Shown: positions 32,484 through 39,400 of the stretch, in pieces | Layout of the letters: each line of letters opens with the position of its first letter | Position numbering within the stretch: the stretch's first letter is position 1 | Assembly (NCBI GenBank): GCA_900468065.1 | Contig: UBTA01000097.1 | Location: forward strand, 5,288 to 45,835 | Length of the DNA: 40,548 bases | Source: Hyphomicrobiales bacterium | GTDB taxonomy: Bacteria; Pseudomonadota; Alphaproteobacteria; Rhizobiales; Rhizobiaceae | Direction of reading: 5' to 3' | Translations under genes and position numbers: made by a program | Notes under the pieces: generated by a model | The model's database searches: none | The model's input: the letters and a program-made list of their open reading frames with translations, nothing else | What the model was told of the DNA's origin: nothing

Positions 32484-33322
32484 GCCGGGTCCTTGTAAGC
32501 GCGGCTCGACAACGGATCGGATGTGAGAACCCGCCCGTCGAGCGCGCCCAGCCAGTCGAGCGATGCCCGCAGGCGCACCACCTCGCCGACGACGACGATG
32601 GCCGGCGGTTCAAGCCCGGACGCGACCACATCGGCCTCTGACCGCGAAAGCGTCGTTTCCAGCACCGTCTGTTGCGGCGTCGCGGCATTGCAGACGAAGG
32701 CGACCGGTTCGTCCGGCGAGCGGCCGGCAGAAATGAGATTGGCAGCGATCTGGCCGATATGCTTCATCGCCATATACATGACGATAACCGGCGACCCTTT
32801 GGCGATGCCCTCCCAATGGATGCGGTCAGGAACCAAGCCGGAGGAATCGTGCCCGGTGAGGAACGTCACCGCATGATTGACCTCGCGGTGCGTGACCGGA
32901 ATGCCGGCATAGGCAAGCCCACCGATACCGGCGGTAATACCGGGCACGATGCGGAACGGGATGCCATGTTCGACCAGCGTCAAAGCCTCCTCGCCGCCAC
33001 GGCCGAAGACGAAGGGATCGCCACCCTTCAGCCGCAGCACACGCTTGCCCTGCCGCGCCAGCTCGACCAGCCGCAGCGAAATATCACGCTGCTTCGGCGA
33101 CGGCTTGCCGCCGCGCTTTCCGGCAAATTCCAAAACGGCGCCGGGCTTTGCCAGGCGTAGGCAATCAGCGTTTACCAGCGCATCGTGGACAATGATATCG
33201 GCCTGGCGCAGCGCATTGGCGGCATGCAGGGTCAACAGGCCGGGATCGCCGGGACCGGCGCCGACGAGCCAGACCGAGCCCGGCTCCAATTCGGGAAGAC
33301 CGGAAAACAAAGCGTCGGTCAT
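32480..33322 (-). CDS. cobA: Uroporphyrinogen-III C-methyltransferase CobA
   Basis: A 280-residue SAM-dependent enzyme methylating uroporphyrinogen III at C2 and C7 to give precorrin-2, the entry step to the corrin pathway. The SAM site GSVWLVGAGPGDPGLLTLHAANAL is at residues 16-39. LRLKGGDPFVFGRGGEEALTL, PGITAGIGGLAYAGIPVTHR and SPVIVMYMAMKHIGQI are classic SUMT motifs. It lacks the CysG dehydrogenase/chelatase domain, so it is a stand-alone SUMT. It overlaps cobE (upstream) and cobB (downstream) by 4 bp. Confidence 0.94.
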   Translation of the reverse strand: MTDALFSGLPELEPGSVWLVGAGPGDPGLLTLHAANALRQADIIVHDALVNADCLRLAKPGAVLEFAGKRGGKPSPKQRDISLRLVELARQGKRVLRLKGGDPFVFGRGGEEALTLVEHGIPFRIVPGITAGIGGLAYAGIPVTHREVNHAVTFLTGHDSSGLVPDRIHWEGIAKGSPVIVMYMAMKHIGQIAANLISAGRSPDEPVAFVCNAATPQQTVLETTLSRSEADVVASGLEPPAIVVVGEVVRLRASLDWLGALDGRVLTSDPLSSRAYKDPA

Positions 33323-33840
33323 GGCGCGGCTCCAGATGCGACGCCCATGACGCGCCCTGATTCCAGATGTGAAGATGCGGAATCATTTTGCCAAAGCCCG
33401 GGGACAACATCCTGACTTGATTCGGAAAACACTCCACTGGCAATTGCCGCCGTCGCATGGGCCGACTTGATCTTCGGAACGATCAGCGCGCCAGACTTGC
33501 CTGTCGCAGCCAGGGCCGCCGCTTCCGCCACCCCGTGGCAGCCGGTCAAGGCAAAGACGATCTCCGAAGGGTTTTGCAGCCGCGGCGACTGCGCCTCCAG
33601 CGTACCGGCATCGAAGACCAGGAAAGGAACGGAAAAATGCGCGGCAGCCGCAATCATCGCCGGTTCCGCCACACGGCTATCCAGGGAGGCAATACCGGTG
33701 AGCATGAGGCGATCGAGACCCGCGAGGCATAACGCCTCCTCGGCAAGCAGGATCACCTCGTCGCAAGGCGTGCCGCGCTCGCAGCCAAGGCCCAGAACGA
33801 GCGGCCTGCGACTTGCCTGATCGCCTATATCCAGATGCAT
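33319..33840 (-). CDS. cobE: Cobalamin biosynthesis protein CobE
   Basis: 173 residues from ATG 33840 (GTG 33843 is an alternative); GGGAGG lies about 10 nt upstream. The CobE/CbiG C-terminal fold is seen in VLGLGCERGTPCDEVILLAEEAL, LTGIASLDSRVAEPAMIAAAAH, VPFLVFDAGTL and LTGCHGVAEAAALAATGKSGALIVPKIKSAHATAAIA. The exact role of CobE is unsettled; it is required in the aerobic pathway. About 39 residues after the normal end (SGVFSESSQDVVPGLW...) match nothing in the family and include a TGATTCC/GGAATCA inverted repeat. The frame stays open upstream to 33996, but that part coincides with the riboswitch-like sequence and is not protein-like. First gene of the leftward operon. Confidence 0.82.
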   Translation of the reverse strand: MHLDIGDQASRRPLVLGLGCERGTPCDEVILLAEEALCLAGLDRLMLTGIASLDSRVAEPAMIAAAAHFSVPFLVFDAGTLEAQSPRLQNPSEIVFALTGCHGVAEAAALAATGKSGALIVPKIKSAHATAAIASGVFSESSQDVVPGLWQNDSASSHLESGRVMGVASGAAP

Positions 33841-33845
33841 CACAA

Positions 33846-33995
33846 AACGGGCCTCCCAAGCCGCACAATCAAAATGCGCCGGGGCCCTCGACAGCCATAG
33901 GCTTCGAAGCGGTCTGGACAGCACCGGATGAAGCCCCCTGACTGGGTCGGCCGCACCGGACGCTCTTTCAGCCCACCGTGATGGGCACCGTCGCA
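33846..33995 (-). promoter_or_regulatory. Diverged cobalamin-riboswitch-like leader of cobE
   Basis: On the - strand the leader opens with ACGGTGCCC-ATCACGGT-GGGCTGAAA and then CCGGTGCGG, matching the conserved 5' half of cobalamin riboswitches (GGTGCC, hairpin, GGGCTGAAAnGGGAAnnCGGTGC), except that GGGAA is altered. Next come CCGGTGCTG and GAAGCCTATGGCTG, weaker counterparts of the GCTGCCCCCGCAACTG and GCCACTG blocks. CTTGGGAGGCCCG lies where the B12 box (CAGGAGACCTGC) belongs and overlaps the cobE ribosome site. The B12-box mismatches I count are all transitions. So this may be a divergent or decayed riboswitch. A coding extension of cobE is the alternative. Confidence 0.45.
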
Positions 33996-34268
33996 CGTTC
34001 CTCCTGTTTACCGGAGGCCACCTGCCCGGTCAAACCGGATTGCGTCATTCGCGCCGCAGCCCGCGCCATACAGACGATTACGCGCCCAATAACAACGGAT
34101 GCCTACCGCGCCACGGCGTGACCTCACTTAAACCTCAATTGACGCCCACGGCTGGCTGAGGTGCCCACCAAAGACGCATATGCTTGCGGCACCGCATTCC
34201 GCTTTGGAATATTTCTGAGGATGACGAGCACCAGCCGCTCCTTGCCATCGCGATACCAATCAATATGA

Positions 34269-34278
34269 GTGACGTCAC
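34269..34278. promoter_or_regulatory. GTGACGTCAC palindrome
   Basis: A perfect 10-bp palindrome 97 bp upstream of the small 55-residue gene, in the divergent space between cobE and that gene. Candidate operator; no regulator can be named. The rest of 33996-34374 shows no gene. Confidence 0.25.
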
Positions 34279-34374
34279 GAACCGCAGACCTTTGCGTGTT
34301 CGGCGCGCGGGCATTTAAAAAAACAGCATCGATCGTTCGCGGCCTGCTGCCGGTCCGATGCAGGAGGACTGCCC

Positions 34375-34542
34375 ATGATGTTTTTCAAGAAAAAGCCTGC
34401 CCTGATCCAGGTTCTCGCCGCAACGACACCCAAAGCGGTGCGCAAGCCGGCTGAGATCATGATCAAGACGACCAAAAAACCCGATAGCGACGGTCGGCAT
34501 CGCCGCATGCTGCGCACCGTCGAAGACAACCGGATTCTGTAA
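34375..34542 (+). CDS. Small basic protein of 55 residues, unknown function
   Basis: ATG 34375 is preceded by AGGAGG at ideal distance, one of the best ribosome sites in the window. The product begins MMFFKKKPALIQVLAATTP and ends RMLRTVEDNRIL; it is rich in Lys and Arg (KKK, KTTKKPDSDGRHRR). There is no signal peptide or membrane segment, and a nucleic-acid or protein contact role is possible but unproven. It is followed after 42 bp by a DUF1488 gene and may be co-transcribed with it. I do not recognise a family. Confidence 0.6.
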   Translation: MMFFKKKPALIQVLAATTPKAVRKPAEIMIKTTKKPDSDGRHRRMLRTVEDNRIL

Positions 34543-34584
34543 GGTCCGGCCTTCGTATTTTCATAGTTTAAGGTATATCGCTTC

Positions 34585-34848
34585 ATGGCATTGACGTTTC
34601 CCAACACCAGCCGCAGTTATGACGAAACCGCCAGACGCGTCCGCTTTCTCGGCCATGACGGCATGTTCGAAGTGAAATTCTTCGTCGAAATCGGCGCGCT
34701 TCCCAAGATCGTCTCGCGTGCCCCGAGCGAGGCCGATTGCCTTGCAGCCTTCGATGCGGCCCGCAACGCGGTGCATGATATTGCCCGCAAGGCCTATGGG
34801 CGCGACCGTCGCGACAGCTACGTGCTGACCGAGGCACATTTCAAATAG
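34585..34848 (+). CDS. DUF1488 family protein
   Basis: 87 residues. The pattern MALTFPNTSRSYDETARRVRFLGHDGMFEVKFFVE followed by a C-terminal helix (CLAAFDAARNAVHDIARKAYGR) is that of DUF1488, small cytosolic proteins of unknown role common in Proteobacteria. AAGG precedes the ATG. It lies between the 55-residue gene and a TSUP permease; functional links are not evident. Confidence 0.75.
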   Translation: MALTFPNTSRSYDETARRVRFLGHDGMFEVKFFVEIGALPKIVSRAPSEADCLAAFDAARNAVHDIARKAYGRDRRDSYVLTEAHFK

Positions 34849-34972
34849 GCACACACCCGTCATGATTTTCAGGGAGGGCCAGCATGGTCCTTTCTGCGGC
34901 CTTTGCATTTCCGGCAAAGCTCTGACACACAGTGGCTGAATTTCCATCCGCTCCGACTGTCCGAGTCTCCCC

Positions 34973-35758
34973 GTGCACGATCTTGCCCCCCATCTCCTCG
35001 CCTTCCTGTTTGCTGCCGCTTTCCTTGCCGGTTTCATCGATTCCATCGCCGGCGGCGGCGGCATGATCACCATACCGGCCATGCTGATCGCCGGCATTCC
35101 ACCGCTCGAAACGCTGGGCACCAACAAGCTGCAGTCGCTGTTCGGATCAGGCTCCGCCAGCATCGCCTATGCGCGGCGCGGCCATGTCAACCTTGTCGAA
35201 CAATTGCCGATGGTGGCGCTGGCGATGATGGGTGGCGGACTGGGCGCAGCGCTGGCGACGATCGTTCCCGGCGACGTCCTCAAGACGGTGCTGCCGTTCT
35301 TCCTGATCGCCATCGCGCTCTATTTCGGTCTCAAGCCGAATATCAGCGACGTCGATCAGACACGCCGGATGACACCCTTCCTTTTCGGCCTCCTCTTCGT
35401 TCCGCTGATCGGCTTCTATGATGGCGTCTTCGGCCCGGGCACAGGTTCCTTCTTCATGCTGGGTTTCGTCACGCTGGCCGGTTTCGGCGTCTTGAAGGCG
35501 ACGGCGCACACGAAATTCCTGAATTTCGGCTCGAATGTCGGCGGCTTCATCGTCTTTGCGCTCTATGGCGTGGTTCTTTGGAAAGTCGGCCTTCTGATGG
35601 GCGCCGGGCAGTTTGCCGGCGCGCAGGTCGGCTCGCGCTTCGCCATGAAGAATGGCGCAAAGATCATCAAGCCGCTTCTGGTAATCACCTGCATCGCATT
35701 GGCGATCAAGCTTCTGGCCGATCCGGGCCACCCGGTCCGGATCTGGCTTGGTTGGTAA
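34973..35758 (+). CDS. TSUP-family permease (TauE/SafE)
   Basis: 261 residues from GTG 34973, inner membrane, about eight hydrophobic segments. The two family repeats are visible: GFIDSIAGGGGMITIPAMLIAGIPPLETLGTNKLQSLFGSGSASIAYARRG in the first half, and GFYDGVFGPGTGSFFMLGFVTLAGFGVLKATAHTKFLNFGSNVGG in the second. Family members move sulfite, sulfonates, acetate-like anions or, in some cases, other ions. It stands between two cobalamin clusters and just before the convergent cobO gene (12-bp gap between stops), but I see no direct evidence for a cobalt role. Confidence 0.85.
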   Translation: MHDLAPHLLAFLFAAAFLAGFIDSIAGGGGMITIPAMLIAGIPPLETLGTNKLQSLFGSGSASIAYARRGHVNLVEQLPMVALAMMGGGLGAALATIVPGDVLKTVLPFFLIAIALYFGLKPNISDVDQTRRMTPFLFGLLFVPLIGFYDGVFGPGTGSFFMLGFVTLAGFGVLKATAHTKFLNFGSNVGGFIVFALYGVVLWKVGLLMGAGQFAGAQVGSRFAMKNGAKIIKPLLVITCIALAIKLLADPGHPVRIWLGW

Positions 35759-35770
35759 AAGTAGAGCCGA

Positions 35771-36415
35771 TTAGAACTCGACGCCGACCTGTGCCTTGAT
35801 GCCGGAGCGGAACGGATGCTTGATCAGTTCCATCTCGGTGACGAGATCGGCCGCCTCGATCAGCTCTTCCTTGGCATTGCGGCCGGTCAGAACCACATGG
35901 GTCATATGCGGCTTTTCTTCCTTCAGGAACCGCACGACTTCAGCGACGTCGATATAATCATAGCGTAGCGCGATGTTGATTTCGTCGAGCAGCACCATGG
36001 AGTTGCGCTCGTCGCGGATCAGCTCCTTGGCCTTTTCCCACGCCTTTTCAGCCATGGCGATGTCGCGCGAACGGTCCTGTGTTTCCCAGGTAAAGCCTTC
36101 GCCCAGCGTATAGAACTGGCAGACATCGCCAAAATGCTTCTCGATCAGGTCGCGCTCGCCGGTTTCCCAGGCGCCCTTGATGAACTGGACGACAGCAGAG
36201 GGCATGCCATGGGCGATGTGGCGGAAGATCATCCCGAAACCGGCCGTCGACTTGCCCTTGCCCTTGCCGGTATTGACGATGATCAGGCCCTTCTGGTCCG
36301 TCTTCGTCGCCATGATCTTCTCGCGCGCAGTTTTCTTCTTCGCCATCTTCATGGCATGGCGCGCCTCATCGTGAACGGGGCCTGTCTCGGTTGCCTGTAC
36401 GTCGTCTTCACTCAT
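35771..36415 (-). CDS. cobO: Cob(I)yrinic acid a,c-diamide adenosyltransferase CobO
   Basis: A 214-residue ATP-dependent enzyme adding the 5'-deoxyadenosyl group to cobalt(I) corrinoids. The P-loop GKGKGKST (50-57) sits in LIIVNTGKGKGKSTAGFGMIFRHIAHG. VVQFIKGAWETGERDLIEKHFGDVCQFYTLGEGFTWETQDRSRD and MVLLDEINIALRYDYIDV are diagnostic of the CobO/BtuR/CobA(Salmonella) type. The C-terminus KHPFRSGIKAQVGVEF is also canonical. A 40-residue Lys-rich N-terminal extension precedes the core. GGAG precedes ATG 36415. It follows cobN by 48 bp and is co-transcribed with it. Confidence 0.94.
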   Translation of the reverse strand: MSEDDVQATETGPVHDEARHAMKMAKKKTAREKIMATKTDQKGLIIVNTGKGKGKSTAGFGMIFRHIAHGMPSAVVQFIKGAWETGERDLIEKHFGDVCQFYTLGEGFTWETQDRSRDIAMAEKAWEKAKELIRDERNSMVLLDEINIALRYDYIDVAEVVRFLKEEKPHMTHVVLTGRNAKEELIEAADLVTEMELIKHPFRSGIKAQVGVEF

Positions 36416-36463
36416 GGTGTGTCCTCTCCGAATTCGTTTGTTTTTGTCATTGCCGAAGCGCCG

Positions 36464-39400
36464 TTATTCGGCCGCCGTCGAAAGCCCCTGTAACTCGAAC
36501 CGGGCCGAGTTGGAGCGCGGTGACCAGAGGCCGCGGTCGATCGCCTCCATCAGCTTGTCGATCATTTCGCGCAAGGCATCCGGGTTCTTGTCTTCCATGA
36601 ACCGGCGAACGCGCTCGTCCATCACATAGGCCTGGTAGACGGCTTCGAAATGATGGCTGCGGACGGCACCGGTGGTTGCCGCAAAGGCAAACATGTAATC
36701 GACGGTGGCGGCGATCTCGAAGGCGCCCTTGTAGCCGTGGCGCATCACGCCGTCGATCCATTTCGGATTGACGACGCGGCCGCGCACCACCCGGCCGATC
36801 TCTTCCTCAAGCGAACGGATCACCGGCTTTTCCGGGCGCGAATGGTCATTGTGATAGATCGTCGGGCGCGTGCCGGCCATCTGCTCCACAGCCAGGCTCA
36901 TGCCGCCTTCGAACTGGTAATAGTCGTCGCTGTCGAGCAGGTCGTGCTCGCGGTTGTCCTGGTTCTGGACGACGGCCTCGACGGTCTTCAGCTGAGCTTC
37001 AAGAAGCCCGCGCTCGGCCTTGCCGTCTTCGCCTGCGCCATAGGCATAGCTTCCCCAGGTGAGATAGGCATCGGCAAGATCGGCGCGATTGTCCCAGCCG
37101 CCCTCGTCCATCAGCGCCTGCAACCCGGCACCATACGCGCCTGGCTTGGCCCCGAACACGCGGTAGGACGCACGCCGTGAAGCGTCCTTGGGCGAAACGC
37201 CGGCGGCCTCGAGCCGTTTGGCTTCCGCGCGCATGCGGGCGGCAATCATGTTGTCGGCATCATCCTCTTCGAGCCCACCGACGGCGCGGATCGCCGTATC
37301 GAACAGGGCAATCTGCTCGGGAAAGGCATCGCGGAAAAACCCGGAAATCCGCAAGGTGACATCGACGCGCGGACGGCCGAGCATCGCCAGCGGCACGATC
37401 TCGTAGCCGGTGACGCGGCGCGACATCATATCCCAGACCGGCTTGGTGCCGATCAGCGCCATCGCCTGGGCGATATCGTCGCCGCCGGTGCGCATGTTCG
37501 ACGTACCCCAGGCGGTCAGCCCGAACGATGTCGGCCAGTCGCCGTGATCCTGCAGATAGCGGCGGATTAACAGCTCCGCCGACTTCTTGCCAAGCTCGAA
37601 CGCCGCCGGCGTCGGCACGGCCCGGCTGTCGACCGAGTAAAAATTGCGCCCCGTCGGCAACACATCCGGCCGCCCCCGCGTCGGCGCACCGGAGGGGCCG
37701 GGAGCAACAAACCGTCCGTCGAGGCCAGTCATCAGGGCGGCGATTTCGGCCGGGCCGGACTGGACGATGGAAGGTTTGAGGCGGGTTTCGACCTCATGCA
37801 GGACGGCGCGGGTAGCGGTCCAGTCTTGCGGGCACGAGAATTCACCCGAGACGAACCGGGCGGCCAGCAGCTCGATACGCTCGACAGTGTCGCCAGTGGT
37901 CCGCCAGGGGGCATCGGATATATCGGCGAGAATGGCCGGTTTCGGGCCAGTCCAGGGATCGGACAGGATGCAATCAAGCGGGTCGAAGGGCCGCTCCGGG
38001 TTGATCTCCCCCCTTGCGGGGGAGATCGATGTGGACAACCCCAACTTCGCATCCGCAGCGATCGCCCGCTGCAGGCTCTGGTCGCCGCCCTCGCTCTGCC
38101 CGCGCGGCACGCGGGCCAGGGCAACCGTCAGGTCCGTCAGCAAGCGGCCTTCCGGCGCCACGCCAAAGATATGCAGCCCGTCGCGGATCTGTAGTTCCTT
38201 GAGGTCGCAGAGATAGGCATCGAGCTTTTCGAGTGCCTTGTCCTCGCCGTCCGTGCCGGCAATGCCGGCATCATGGTCGAGGCCGATATCGCGCACCAGC
38301 TCAAGGATCTGCTTGCTCAGCAGCCTGAGACGCCGCGGGTCGCCACCGGCGGCGTCGTAATATTCATCGACCAGCGCTTCCAGGTCTTTCAAGGGACCGT
38401 AGGATTCGGCCCGCGTCAGCGGCGGCGTCAGGTGGTCGATGATGACGGCGGCCGTGCGGCGCTTGGCCTGCGTGCCCTCGCCGGGATCATTGACGATGAA
38501 CGGATAGAGATGCGGCATCGGGCCGAAGACGGCTTCCGGATAGCAGCTTTCCGACAGCGCCAGAGACTTGCCCGGCAGCCATTCGAGATTGCCGTGCTTG
38601 CCCATATGGATGATGGCATGGGCGCCGTAGTCGCGGCGCAGATAGGCGTAGAACGCGAGATATCCATGCGGCGGCACGAGGTCCGGCGAGTGATAGGTTT
38701 CCTTCGGATCGATATTGTAGCCGCGTGCCGGCTGGATCCCGACCAGCGTTTGCCCAAAGCGCGTCAAAGGCAGGGCGAAACTGCCATCGCAGAAGAACGG
38801 ATCGGTCTCCGGATCACCCCATCGCCCACAAACATCATTCTGAATCTGAACCGGAAGAGTTGCAAAGAAGGCATTGTATTGATTCAACGAAAGCGTTTCG
38901 CGGATCTGGCAATCCACCCGCGCCGAATTGGTCGGCCCGTCCATCAGATGTCGGATCAACGCATCGCCATCGGCGGGGATGGAATCGATGCCATAGCCGG
39001 CGGCGGCCATCGCCTTCATCACTTCGATCGTCCCGGCAGGCGTATCGAGGCCGACGCCATTGCCAAGCCGCCCGTCGCGGTTGGGGTAGTTCGCCATGAT
39101 GATCGCCACGCGGCGCTCAGCCGGTGCGGCCTGGCGCAACCTCGCCCAGTTGGCCGTCAGCCTGGCGGCAAAGGCGACACGGTCGGCCAGCGGTTCGTGG
39201 CCGACGATATTGGCCTCGACATCAGTGTCATAAACTGCCGCCGCCTTGAACGAGACGGCCCGCGACAGGATGCGGCCATCGACCTCCGGCAGCGCCACAT
39301 TCATGGCCAGGTCACGCGCCATCAGGCCCTGCGGCGAGGCTTCCCATGCTGATCGTGACGAGCCGGAAAAGATCACCTGAAGAACGGGTGCATCGGAAAA

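Noticed and set aside
33841-33996. N-terminal extension of cobE to a GTG at 33996
   Set aside because: The extra residues (MRRCPSRWAERASGAADPV...) are Arg-rich and unlike CobE. The DNA instead matches parts of a cobalamin riboswitch, and a ribosome site precedes ATG 33840.
34973-35758. TSUP permease as a cobalt transporter
   Set aside because: Position between cobalamin clusters is suggestive, but it lacks the His-rich loops of known cobalt carriers and has ordinary TauE/SafE repeats.
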